The notes under the pieces were generated by a model. The model made no database searches, was not told the origin of the DNA, and worked only from the letters and a program-made list of their open reading frames with translations. From contig SMMW01000087.1 in the NCBI GenBank assembly GCA_004794655.1, positions 1,966,501 through 2,030,500 on the forward strand: DNA of 64,000 nucleotides, given 5' to 3'. Made by a program: the position numbers and the translations under genes. The stretch comes from Marisa cornuarietis (lineage: Eukaryota > Mollusca > Gastropoda > Architaenioglossa > Ampullariidae). Shown piece by piece: positions 22,725 to 33,916 of this stretch; position 1 is the first letter of the stretch; the number at the start of each line of letters is the position of its first letter.

Positions 22725-25700
22725 CTGTGACGAGGACAAAGAATAGAAAAGAGAACGTAAGGCTTGGTCTGGGGCAATAGAGACAAGACAGAGTCACTAG
22801 CCTTACAAGCTTGCCACTTACCACTGCATTTTTCATTCCTTGTGTCTGAGCGTAAAATATGTAGAACCTGTCTTCAGTGCTACGTGCCCTTTGAAAGGGT
22901 AATTTAGCACGTTTTTGATTTGCTCTTTAACAGGAGCAAACTACTTCCGTTTGAGCTTTTCGAAGCTTTAGTGTAACGTATCTAAGAAGAGGTTTTAACA
23001 GTAAGGGAGACAAGTGATTTTGTCAGGAATGATGATAATGCGGCGGTGATCAAGTCAAGCAACTTCGTAGACCTTCTTGTTGATTTCTTACGCTTTGAGT
23101 GTGAGCCATAAAATTGAGAATAAATGGTGAGACTTGGCAGCAGGGTCTATTCAGTTGTTTCAAACTCCCCCCTCTCCCTGTTTGTCAGCTGGTACCAGTA
23201 AAGGAATAAATAAACGAATGAGAAAAAAGAAAGTACTCTGCAAATAGATTAACCCTTATCCAGATTGACGTAACGATCACGTAAGTTTTGACCCAAAATG
23301 CGAAAGTAAAAAAGCGTATTGTCGGAATACGCAGTTGTTTTGTTTAGTGGTTAAACAACAATAACGCGTGGCCTTTTCGGTCTTTCTGAGACAGTGGTCA
23401 ACATAATACACCCAGACCTTTTAATGTAAAGTATACTTTGGTCCTAATCCAAACGCAGAGGCGTTGTACAAATTTTTAAAAATTAAGTTTGTCGTTTGTT
23501 CACTCTAATAAACAGCTGTTATATGCCTAGCGCTTCAGATCCGACAGTTTACAAGTTTACAATCTGTTTACAAGTTTACAAGTGTAATATGGTCACTTTG
23601 AAACTGACAAAGTAATCTTGATTTAAAGGATTGGGCGTGGACAGAATGAACTACTTTGGTAAACTTTTCTGTAAAGTGCTCTAAATATTTCGGTACACAC
23701 GCTCGCATTAATGCTAGACAATGGCTGGATCTTTAGTGTTGCGAGGCATGTTATTTCCCATTCTTACCAAAAGGTAAATTTGGAAAAGCGTATGAAATCT
23801 TCCCGATGAAGATCGTGCAGCTTCAAACTCTCTTGCAGCAGCTGATTATATGGAATTTTAAGCTTTACGTTCGGCTGGATTTATATGCAATGAAACGAAA
23901 TAAACACTTTCTTTCAGACTCAGCATGACTGTCACGTACAGGGGGGGGGGGTTGAAAAGTAAGGTGGTAAACTACGTCTTAGTTCGACACACACAGTGTA
24001 CGTTAGTTTCAACACTGTCACCCTTGACCGAGTTTTTACTACATTTCACGAGAAATTAGGGGTTTCACCGTCATTTTACCAGCCGGAGGGAAACGTGTCC
24101 GCATATCTCTAAGGTGGGAGTGACCGTTACAGCGGGCCGAACGATAGACTTGGGTGTTGAGATATCCTGCAGACGATACCCTTACCGTCCTGAGGACCAT
24201 TGACGTGAGGCAGACGCGAGGGTTTCCTCGGACTACACACCGTGGCGAACAACAAAAAGAAAGTAAGACCTTCCTCAGTTAACAGACGGTAGAGAGAAGC
24301 ACTGTGTTATTTTTAAACCTCCTCTGAGAGGGGTTATAAATCTAGTATTAACTGAAGGAATAACGAGGATTGTTTGTTTTTGAACCTTCCGCTGGAGAAC
24401 TAGGGTACAGTGGTGTGCTGCCCGTTTCTGGCTCTGTTTGTGTTTATATATATATATATATATCACTATTATTTCATTGATACTGATGTGCTAGGTGCAC
24501 GGAGTTAACATTTTAAGTAGAGCGGGATGTTCCTTGAAACTTAGTTGAGTGAAGCATTTCTCGCATGTTGGATATGACCTCTATGTGAAACTTTAAGCTG
24601 TGAGAATTATTTTTGTGCTGATGCAAACTTCTGTGATGAGACATTACTTTTCCTGATAATTAAGCATTGTCTGACTGGTGATATAGATTAATAACTGCTT
24701 AACTATTGGAATGAACGATTGATATATAACTGTGCTTGTAGAAGTGTGATGTGAATTCTTTGCTTGTTTTGTCTTTGAGTTTTAATAACTACTCGTCTTT
24801 TGGAGGGACGCTCTACACCAGAGTGATCGCTTGCTGATTTATCTTGTTTAACAAATGCGCGTGTCTACGGGTGATCCGTGACAATGACGTTCTGCGATGA
24901 TTGGGATATCTCCTAGTACAGCAAAATCCATTTTTATGCATCAAACGTGCTAGACAATATATAGTCTTATCTTATTCAAACAGAAATGCGTTACATTGAT
25001 TTGGTTTAAAACCTTCCTCTTTCTCGGGTTTTCTTGCTAGGAAGGCAGATGAATGCACCCCAGACAGAGACTTCGCGGGATGGGCGATTCGTCACTCAAG
25101 TAATCTTAAAGGGCAGTGAACTCGACCTAAACATCTCTCTGACAGTAACGACAAGACAGTTTCCATGTTGTCTTTTTTGCTTGTAGAACTTCTTTCAAGA
25201 GCTGCTTGAGGAATATTTGTTGTCCTGTCATCTCGTCTTCTTCTCTTGTCTGGCTTCTTCACAGACACCGGGCTTAACTTCAAATGGAAGAAGCTACTAT
25301 TGACTCTGTGCCAACATTCGTCAGTTTGAAAACGTCAGGGTGATGAACTTCCGGCGAAGCATACCAAAGAATCCCTTTTTGTCCATTAAAAAGCACCGAA
25401 ACCTCTGCTCCTTACTCTTTCTTTTAGTGACAGAGAGCGAAATTAAAATTTTTAGTTTGAGTATACTTTGGCGTAAAAGTAATCTTTATGGTAAACAGAG
25501 CTACAAGACCCTACAGATGATCATGTGTATCAAACGCATTTGCTAAAATGAAAAATAGATAGTTCGGTGCCTTCTTCAGCAGTAAATATTACCTACCCCC
25601 AACCCCGAGTTCACACAACCCATTAAAATACTGGCAGGTGATAAGCAACCAGGTGTCTGCACCTGTTTGCACCCATAACTCCCAGCTTTGCTGCACGTAC

Positions 25701-26010
25701 GTTACCACTCTCCGGCTATCTAAAGTAGCTCGGTCAGTGTAGGAGCACATGGAGTATAATACCTGATTTTCTTTTTCTCCTGAACTTTCCAGATTTCGGC
25801 CAGCCAGTTACATCTTTCTCATCGCTTTTCTATTTAAAAGTAAACGGGAGCCGTAAATGTCGTCCTTCGCCGCATCGTTTGATAAATTACGAAGTCTCAA
25901 AGAATCTGACTTTTTTTTAGAAAAATCCTTTTCCAGTACAAAGAAAATTTGTGAACACGTGTGCATTCGTGCGTATGACACCCACCAAAGGCCGCCTGGC
26001 CTCGGATTAC
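22725..26010 (-). other. K2P intron
   Basis: 3,286-bp intron between the two channel exons, with donor GTAATC at 26010-26005 and acceptor CACAG ending at 22725. It contains a short G-run (23941-23950) and a (TA)n run (24447-24463). No other gene was recognised within it. Confidence 0.85.
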
Positions 26011-26273
26011 CTCATAATGGGAGAAGGCTGCGGCGCCTGTGGTCAGGACAATGGTAGATAGATTGATGGCAATGAGGATAAGGTTCGTCTGGGACACCTC
26101 CGTGTTCTTCATCTTGAAACACTTCTTGATCTGCTTGAGCAGGAAGGTGACGAAGGTGTTGAGACGCTCGCCCACGCTCTGGAACATGACGATGCAGAGT
26201 GGAATGCCGGAGATGGCGTAGATCATGCAGAAGATCTTGCCCCCGACGGTCTGGGGTGTGCTGTGTCCGTAAC
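26011..26273 (-). CDS. KCNK3/KCNK9-like: TASK-type two-pore K+ channel, exon with pore 1 end, M2 and M3
   Basis: 263 nt. The first two bases complete the first Gly of the GYG filter, so the intron splits the selectivity filter in phase 1, the ancestral K2P intron position. YGHSTP follows: the His after GYG is the extracellular pH sensor of TASK channels (His98 in TASK-1). Then comes M2 (FCMIYAISGIPLCIVMFQ), GERLNTF, a basic intracellular loop (LLKQIKKCFKMK) and M3 (NLILIAINLSTIVLTTGAAA), ending SHYE before GTAATC. It joins the exon at 22724 in frame (HYE then [11 protein letters not shown]). About 95 N-terminal residues (M1, cap, first half of pore 1) are missing from the window. Confidence 0.95.
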
Positions 26274-26914
26274 CTGCACAACAAAGCAAGGGCAATCAGG
26301 GCCAACTGAAAAACAACATGCAGCCATATTATCAGACCCTGTTATTAACCACTCATGCGCACGCATTTCAGAGGGAAATGTTTGGGGTTACTTCTATCAC
26401 CTTTTTATTCTTAATGAATTTATGTCCTTCATTGACCTCTTTGGGATTTCCAGACTCCAAAAGCTGCAAAGTAAAGATACAAATGGTTTCAGATATGAGG
26501 TCTTTTTTCTCTCCTTTTACCTCATCATTTTTATTCTTTGTGTGCGTGTTTTTCAAGGATGCGATGGGATCTAGGCAACCGTTTTCCGCGGAGCCTGCAT
26601 TATGAGAGTGAATGCAAGTGTCTCTGAGCAACGAGTCTAGGATCGGACTTTGTTGAAAATCGGGAATGCAAGGGATCGAGGAACAGTTCTGCGAAGAGTC
26701 TTAATCATGCTTAACAAAAAAAGCTGCTTTGATCTCGAAGCTGAAGTAGCATCCTGTAGAATTATTTCCAGCCCACACACGTCTTTTCTCGTGGTCGTAT
26801 GCATTTTGGAGACGTTCTCCATATGATGTTTGTAGCATGCTTGCTTGCGTCTCCACAGACCTCCAGGGTACCAGGTACATGGGCTGAGAGCACACCACCG
26901 AGTACACAACGGCT
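26274..26914 (-). other. Start of the K2P first intron
   Basis: Sequence upstream of the pore-1 exon. No exon encoding M1 and the cap helix (expected to end ...TTIG before a donor) was found here or in any minus-strand frame to the right edge of the window. Confidence 0.6.
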
Positions 26915-27062
26915 TTCACACAAACACTAATGACACGTGTAAATGAATTTACTGGCGTTCACAGTAACACTAGTGACATGAACAAATAAGGTCACTAGTT
27001 TTCACAGTAACGATAAATGACAAATAAATGGGGTCGTTGGGTTTCACAGTAACATTTATGAT
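26915..27062. repeat. 43-bp minisatellite, about 3.4 copies
   Basis: Units begin ttcacagtaac at 26958, 27001 and 27043, with a diverged unit at 26915 (ttcacacaaacactaatgac). Units carry tagtgaca and aaataa motifs and have drifted by several substitutions. Confidence 0.85.
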
Positions 27063-27624
27063 GCATTTATGGAATCGAAGGCTTTCTCTCGCCTGTTGAA
27101 ATCTATGTATGAACTCCTTTTAAGCCAATCGAACCCTGCACTTTGCTGTTTATGCATATTGTGAATGCTCATACGTAAGATCAAGTGCGCTCTTCCAATC
27201 ACAATTTTCAACCCTGTTCTCATGCAGCCTTGCACAAACTGTTTTACCCATTTGCATTTACCTTTTCTACTCCAAAACTTAGGTAGCTTTTCCTAAACTA
27301 TTATATTCTTTAAGACCAACCCTTCCTACTCCGAGTTTGGGATAGCTCTACCTGAGCTCCAGCATTCCTTGGTTTGGTCCAATGTTCAGGAGCTGAGGCT
27401 CTTCTCAACCGGAAAATGTCGTCAAATGTTTGACCAAAATTGTCAAAATTGTGTGACAAGGTCATAGGAAAACCAATGGGTTATTGGAACTTTGGTCAAA
27501 TGCTAATCTAAGTCCAAATGTATTGGCCAATAAATTTGCCAGTACCATGACGTTTCGGGTAACTTCAAAGGTTTGACACTATTTAACTTTGCCTTGTTAA
27601 TAACGGGTTCTAAACGCCGGGAAA

Positions 27625-28088
27625 ATGACTTGTTTTGCGAAAATCAAAGCATCCCGTAACACTCCAAGAGAACCGCACTGGTTTTTAGTCCATTATTGTA
27701 TTCAATGTAAGATCGAAGTCCTTGCCTTCTGTCATTTTGAGGGCTCTCTTCCCGCCTCCTCCCATCGCCTATCTGTCAACTTTGTTAGTTATTTACCATC
27801 CCGCTCGCTCCGTTCTCCGTGCAGAGAAAAAATTGTTTGGTTCCCATACAGTGATCTCAAATCTTGTGGAACCAATTCCTTCAGTTTTGTTGCCCCCAAG
27901 TATATAGAACTCGTTGTCCTTCGGTGAGAAATGCTCCTACAGTTTGCAGTCTCCAATATCAGCTAAAACGTGTTTTCTTTACATGGCGCTTCCTGAAATA
28001 ATCTCCGTCTGCTTGTTGTTTGAGATGTCTTTGAAGGGGTTGTCTATCACGATTGTAAAGCGCGTTGAGCTTCTACGCGAAAAAGTTG

Positions 28089-28154
<66 letters not shown>

Positions 28155-28155
28155 C
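27625..28155 (+). mobile_element. 3' end of a CR1/L2-like non-LTR retrotransposon
   Basis: A plus-strand frame reads HYCIQCKIEVLAF, then SYLPSRSLRSPCREK, then SCGTNSFSFVAPKY. This matches the C-terminal end of CR1/L2-type reverse transcriptases (their 'PSRSLRSS...YGERSFS.AAP..WN' stretch). Stops follow at 27926 onward. The 3' UTR ends with attgtaaagcgcgttgagc and a run of TTA units, the usual tail of this class and of SINEs that borrow it. It is 5'-truncated and degenerate. Confidence 0.75.
28086..28153 (+). repeat. (TTA)n tail
   Basis: ttgttgttattatta... continuing for about 21 units; it is the simple-repeat tail of the LINE fragment above and has probably expanded after insertion. Confidence 0.97.
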
Positions 28156-29677
28156 GTTTTGTCACAGTTTCCACTAAAGTCTTTCTTATAGCAAGCTTAG
28201 TAAAAGGGAAGATTTAAGGGGAGTCTGTAGGTTTTGTGACTTCGTAGTCTGGTACATTTGATGTATAGCTGCACTCTGTCAATAAGCTGAGTTAAGCTTT
28301 CTTCATCTGCGCAAGATGTCAATATGAAAACAGCAATAAAAACAAAGTTGAAAAAACGAATTCCATGATAAAAAGAAAATTAAACTGACAAAGAACTTTG
28401 ACAAATCAGGGCATTGTCATTAGCCAGTGCCCTTAGGCTAAAACGCTAGCTCGTTCTCATATCCTTGGGACTGGTGTGATGATGCCATTGAGAGAAAAAT
28501 AGAGAGAAAAATAAATCCAAGAGTGACGTAAATGGATCATAGAGCCTGGATTTTTATACGGAAGGGGCAATGAAGCGAGAAGAGCATTTTCTGAACAGTG
28601 GCCAGCCTGCCTTCTCGCGGCGCGAGATTTATCCATGACGTTTTGATGCTTATGCTAGAAAGTACCCAGTGAGGGACAATTATTAAGGACAATAAGAAGG
28701 AACCGCTCTGGGTGAAGATTTGCTATCGATTTGTGCGGAGACAAAGAAGTTAACTTATTGGTGACTGAACGGCCCAAGCGGCATGCAAGGGCTACGACTA
28801 AGCCGCACGAGAATGGAATGGCTGCGGGCATTCAGGTTTGCTGCCACTCAGAGACAACTAGCAGGAGAAGGGCAGGGGAAGACAATCCTTCGCTTTGCTT
28901 GCCGCACACACCAGGTCAAAGAACATAAACACCCTCTGCGCAAATACATATAGGTCTGTAGTGAGCAATTTCTGTCAAGGACATAACAAGTCTTGGCAAG
29001 GATAGAAGAAAGAAAGAGAAAGCATTTTAGCTGGTGATGCCCCTTGTGTGTGGGAATTTACCTCCCGCTGCCAGTCAGAATGGAAAGAAAGAAAGATGGA
29101 AAAAATGCAAGGAGACAGAATGCACGATAGCTGGTCACGTGCCCAGTCAATGGTGAGAGCTGACGTCATGCCACCTGCTGACCGGTAGGTCACGAAGTGC
29201 GCCGCAAGCAGTGAAGGGCTTTGAAGGGAGGTAATTACGATAATCGACGACATCACTCGGGATCAGACTCCCGATTTCGCAAGAAATTAATAGCCTTGAT
29301 GTCGACAGTTTGATCAGAAAGGACTAACTCTGCTCATTTTAACATCACGTCATCATCATCATCATTAACATGGTCACAACCAGCGTTAACACCACTAAGC
29401 ACAATTACCGCTACTGTAAAAGCCAAAATGCTCCCATTGAAGCCATATAAATGGAAAGGGGCCTCTATTCGCACGACTTTTTCTCCAGTAAAAGGTACTG
29501 TTCAAACCACTCGCTCGTTCACTTATTCCGCCTTGTGCGTGGCGTGACAGAGAGATAGAGAGTGTGCGTGTGGGGGGGGGAGAGATGTTAATGAGTTTAA
29601 ATTGCTAAGAACTGGAACAAGGGTGGTACTCTAAAAAGTAGCCTGGCAAATAGTTCTATCATTCAAAACAGCGAGCA

Positions 29678-29680
<3 letters not shown>
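28156..29680. other. No supported gene
   Basis: Random short ORFs only. A G-run lies at about 29572-29580. Nothing else recognised. Confidence 0.5.
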
Positions 29681-29729
<49 letters not shown>

Positions 29730-29730
29730 C
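29681..29730 (+). repeat. Microsatellite (GT)n(GC)n
   Basis: 20 GT units followed by 5 GC units. Two overlapping open frames that begin inside it (rich in C-V repeats) are artefacts of the repeat. The alternating purine-pyrimidine run is prone to Z-DNA. Confidence 0.97.
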
Positions 29731-30161
29731 CCCTGTTCGTGTTTTCTCACGTGCCTGCCTGTGTTCTTCCACTCTCATCGCACGTGCGAAGGCACACGCG
29801 CACGTCAGTCAGTTGTTTATTCTGCCAGTGCCAGACGATGAGGGCGCTGCCGGCAAAGAAGACATTGGTCTATTTGTGGTTGTGTCTTTGTGACTGGAGG
29901 TCGTGTGGGTTGTGGAGGTCGTTTGGGGTCGAGAGAACAGCTCACCTTGCCATGGGATTTGCCTCCTGGGCTTTCACTGGAAGCTGTTTTTTGTTTCTTT
30001 TTGATCAAAAATGCCGCGTATCCATGCCTTGCCAGAGTCATTTTGAGTACGTAAGAAACATTTGGGGCCGAGTGTGTGACGGTGCTTGGAAGACTTTTTC
30101 TAATCATCACACGCTGTTTGTGTGTGTAGTCTGCTCTAGGCACCCGTTTTCTGTATGACTT

Positions 30162-30293
30162 TATAAAGTATTATGTCAGCCTCTGGACACCTGTTGTAAA
30201 GTACTATGTCAGTCTCTGGACACCTGTTGTAAAGTACTATGTCAGTCTCTGGACACTTGTTGTAAAGTACTATGCCAGTCTCTGGACACCTGT
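30162..30293. repeat. 33-bp minisatellite, exactly four copies
   Basis: Units 30162-30194, 30195-30227, 30228-30260 and 30261-30293. Consensus begins tgtaaagtactatgtcagtc and ends ctctggacacctgt; copies differ at one to four positions, so the array is young. A fifth copy decays after tgtcaat. Confidence 0.97.
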
Positions 30294-31384
30294 TGTCAAT
30301 AAGATCGGCTTGTTCCCATGATCCGTTAATTTTTTTTCTCTCTCTCTCTACCTCCCCATCCCCTCAACCGGAGTTTTGTTGATTTTCTCCAAATGCTCTT
30401 ATACTGTCACAAACATAACTTGGAAAATGCATTTGTGCCGGTATTCATACATCTGTCCACCCAAAGGACAATGTGGTTGACAACTGCAAGTCCACGCCTA
30501 AGAGAAATCTGAAATAAAGGCACAAGTCCACAACCAAACGAGGAAGGAAAGAAATACTGAATGCTCTCAAGCAGCGTGCTGTTGTGGTACAGCGGTGATT
30601 TTCTACAGTATGGTCGCGAACAAGTGTTCCTTGGCGTTACAGACATAAACGCAATCAGCGTATCTTTACAGCACAGACGCGGCCCAGACCCCATGTCCTT
30701 CGACAAACTGATTAAAAAGGAGGGATCCAGTAAGCTAGCGATGTCCAAGCAGAAGTCACAATGAACTGCTTGTTGGACACAAAAAATTGCACGCGCTTTC
30801 TTGTTTGGTTTGTTTGTTTGCTTGCTGACATGGATTGAGTTTACTCGCTGAGATTTGAGAAAGCATAATTGTTTCTTCTCACTTGCATCTTCTTTTCGCT
30901 TAAAAAAAATTAGGTTACCTATTGAGCATCGGTTCCAAATTTAAAGCCTGCAGACTACAGTTACTGCGAGGAGAGGCGGCGTGGGATCAAAGAGAGACAG
31001 GAAGAGAAAGACAGGCCTGACCCGAACTTTGACGAAGAGAACAAAGCAAAAAACACAGCTAAACACGTGTTAAATTAAGTAAGTAAAATACCTTTTTTAA
31101 ATGCACACATGTATTAAGGTAAAGTAACAAACCGACTTAAAACTTCTTACGATAAAAAAGCTATGATAATTCTATCCCGCATTTTTTTCACACTATCGAG
31201 TATATCATTAATTAGGTCTGATAGCAGCTAGGGGCACTGTATAGCCTGGAGTGTGAGGGCAGATTACTCTGATATCAGGGTAAGGCACTCTCTAGCCTGG
31301 AGTGTGATGGGAGATTACACATTTCAGTATTAGTGCCATGCTTATTTTTAGCTCAAGTTTCAGATCCTGGAAGAGAAGTTTTAC
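30294..31384. other. No supported gene
   Basis: A 113-codon minus-strand frame (30748-30407) and its plus-strand counterpart have no recognised motif or splice context. Short (CT)n at about 30338-30350. Confidence 0.45.
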
Positions 31385-31392
31385 CTCTAAAG
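31385..31392. repeat. hAT target-site duplication, left copy
   Basis: ctctaaag, identical to 32376-32383 on the other side of the element. Eight base pairs is the diagnostic duplication length of the hAT superfamily. Confidence 0.95.
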
Positions 31393-32375
31393 CAGGGGTG
31401 GGGAACCTTTTTCCTCCAAAGGCCATTTTGATATTTACAGCATCATTTGCGGGCTATACAAAATTATCTCCTTAAAAGTTAGCTTGCTCTATTTGATCAA
31501 TCTATAGTTTCGTTACAATGTGTTTACACTTTTGCAACGTGTAAAATCCCAGCCTGCCTGGTTCTGCTGTTCTTTGAGTCACCACAATCCACCTTTCGTA
31601 ATTAGGTGAGTGGAAAATATTCTCTGCTTCTATGAAAAGCATACAAAACAACTGCTTGCAGTCTGTCAAAAATATGTTTATAATTAGAAAGTTCCTAGAG
31701 GACATACAGTATATAGTAACAAAATGTTTTTTTCCTAATGCACAATTTTCTGTTTGTGGTTGTGCAGTGAAAGTACATTAATAATAATAGTAACTAGTTA
31801 GTACACAAATACCTCCTCTTGATGGAGCAGTTCTTGGCATTTACAGTGTCTACACATGCTACACATGCTACACACGCAGACATGCTCGAAGATGCACAAA
31901 TAATCTCAAAATCTCAAACAAACTTTTAGCAGCCAACGTTTTTTTCATTTGCTCATCCTTTCGAAATCTAGGAAAGTATATTGCTGGACACTTGTAGACG
32001 AACTGTACACATCAAGGTTCGACGATCTTTTTTTTTAATTGTATGAGCCGATATGGTCGAAGAGTGCTATTCGTATCAACAACCGATATCAAACCGGAAG
32101 TGGTGTACCCTCGGTTTGGGTTGACGGTCACAAGCGTGCGTAGGTTTCCAAAATCATCCATACAACCCGTGGGCAGACGACGAGAAGGATAGATTTGTCC
32201 CGTCACCTACTCGTATGTGTCCTGTGTATTCCGTAATGGACGATTCTTGATTGTCCCTCGAAATGTATGTTATTAATATTATTCATTTAATATACATTTA
32301 CAATACTATGAAAAAGAGCTTATAGATTTACTGAAATCTGCGATTGCTTTAGCGGGCCGGAATTCCCCACCCCTG
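31393..32375. mobile_element. Non-autonomous hAT DNA transposon (983 bp)
   Basis: Bounded by inverted termini CAGGGGTGGGGAA (left) and its exact complement ttccccacccctg (right, 32363-32375), and flanked by the perfect 8-bp duplication ctctaaag. CAGGGGTG termini are typical of Charlie-like hAT elements. Subterminal sequence on the left (ggccattttgatatttacag) and on the right (tagcgggccgg) also looks hAT-like. Inside there is no transposase: the longest frames (67 and 64 codons, minus strand) lack the RNase H-like core and the dimerisation motif. It was therefore mobilised in trans. The intact duplication indicates a fairly recent insertion. Confidence 0.95.
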
Positions 32376-32383
32376 CTCTAAAG
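32376..32383. repeat. hAT target-site duplication, right copy
   Basis: ctctaaag directly after the terminal ...cccctg; exact match to the left copy. Confidence 0.95.
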
Positions 32384-33198
32384 AGATATTTTTTTCGACT
32401 GTGAGGGTTTGTAGTGAAGTAGGTGGTATGGGTTGTTGAATGCGCATGCGCACTCAAATATGATTCTATACACCGTTGCCATTTGTCGTACAATTTGAAG
32501 AAGCAAGAAGATTGGCGGTTTGAGGGAACCATGCCACACCGTGTGACGCCCGCTCTTCGTCTCGCCATCGTGCTCTTCATCTGAAAGTAGATGACAGGGC
32601 TATAGGATCTCTCCTTGAGGCTCAACCGTCGGCAGCTAAAGCGACCGAGCAGCAAAGAAAAGCCTGGATGAAGGGACAGGCTGCTAGCCCCCCTCTCGTA
32701 ATCTGTTCCCCGGATCGATGGACCAGCATCTTGCGCTCGGGCTTATCTCTGCGTTGTATCGATGAAATGTTTGGCGAGAGTGACAATAATGGGGTCGAAG
32801 CTTCGATCAATTCACGTGTGAGCGTTCCTAAATGATCGCGCTCAAGAACACATGGGGAAAGGTAGTGGGGGACGTTATTTCCTTGTGATAGGAGTTATCG
32901 GACATAAAAAGAACGTTTACTTCAGCTTTGTATGCGGACGAAACGAGTCAAAGATGGGTACTCGGCAGGCTTTAGAGACGACATGCTGGAGGATCTGGTG
33001 AGTGGAACGTGGGGTTGATGTTATTTGCCGAGGAGACGTCAGGTGTCACGTGAGGTAACGAGGAAGGAAGTGTTCAGATAATCAAGGCAGGTATCGACCC
33101 GCGCAAGTTCTTCCCGATCACGTTGTGAATAAGAAAGGAGAGGAGAAGAACAGGAAATAAAAATGCAGGGGTAAGGGTGCAAACTGGAAGGACAGGTT
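32384..33198. other. No supported gene
   Basis: A 111-codon minus-strand frame runs into the hAT end and has no domain; it is treated as chance. Confidence 0.45.
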
Positions 33199-33212
33199 CT
33201 CTCTCTCTCTCG

Positions 33213-33279
<67 letters not shown>

Positions 33280-33284
33280 ACATA
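33199..33284 (+). repeat. Compound microsatellite (TC)n(CA)n
   Basis: TC-rich 33199-33221, then CA units to about 33284 with one caaa interruption near 33271. Confidence 0.97.
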
Positions 33285-33549
33285 TGTGAATTGGATTAAA
33301 AAATCAGAAAATGGGGGAAAACAGAAAATATTGTAGTCAGCAAATAATAATGTAATGTTACGAGCAAAGAAGCTCAAGACTGCTTCTCAACTAAATCCTT
33401 TTGAGAACAATCCTTTAAGAAGAAAATACTCTGTAATGCCCCCTACACAACTAGCCCGTGATAGCACTATAAAAAGGAACCGTTACTCATCAGCCGTTTC
33501 CTAAATAGACCGTCTGAACTAATCAGTTGTTACACAGATCATCAGAAAG

Positions 33550-33562
33550 AATGACGATATGA
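33550..33562. repeat. LINE target-site duplication, left copy
   Basis: aatgacgatatga, identical to 38581-38593 directly after the poly(A) tail. Confidence 0.95.
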
Positions 33563-33564
33563 GA

Positions 33565-33583
33565 TTTTTTTTTTTTTTTTTTT
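33565..33583 (+). repeat. Poly(T) run at the LINE 5' junction
   Basis: Nineteen T starting two bases after the left target duplication. A T-run is not a normal LINE 5' end. It may be part of the 5' UTR, microhomology from end joining, or a template-switch product copied from a poly(A) sequence. Confidence 0.9.
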
Positions 33584-33916
33584 GTCTCGGCGTTTTGGGT
33601 AGACACCTCCTAGTGAGCAGTTCATACCTCCAAAATACTTAGCTTTTTCTTGTTTTGTTTTGTTTTTATCTCTGTCTTTCTTTCTTTTCTGTCTTGCCCT
33701 GAATGCATGGTGTGTGTGAATTTATGCCTGAATGCCTTTTTTAAATCTGCAGCAGTAATGGAAGTTTTGAACACCAGTATCAATCTAAGCTTGGTGCCCC
33801 GCTATGCTACTTTAATGACACTACATTGTAAAATACTGTTATACAGTAAGTGTAAATATTGTTCTATTGCGTATAGGCTAGTGTACAGTGATGTTCTACT
33901 TCCTCCTTTATATTAA
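33584..33916 (+). other. LINE 5' UTR
   Basis: About 330 bp between the T-run and the endonuclease start codon. An 88-codon frame at 33650-33916 ends just before that ATG, but its content is hydrophobic and lacks a coiled coil, RRM or zinc knuckle, so I do not regard it as ORF1. Confidence 0.55.

Noticed and set aside
29685..30158. 157-codon frame starting in (GT)n
   Set aside because: It starts with microsatellite-encoded C-V repeats and continues without any motif, coding bias or splice context.
31502..31705. Possible hAT transposase fragment (67 codons, minus)
   Set aside because: No match to the transposase core or dimerisation region.
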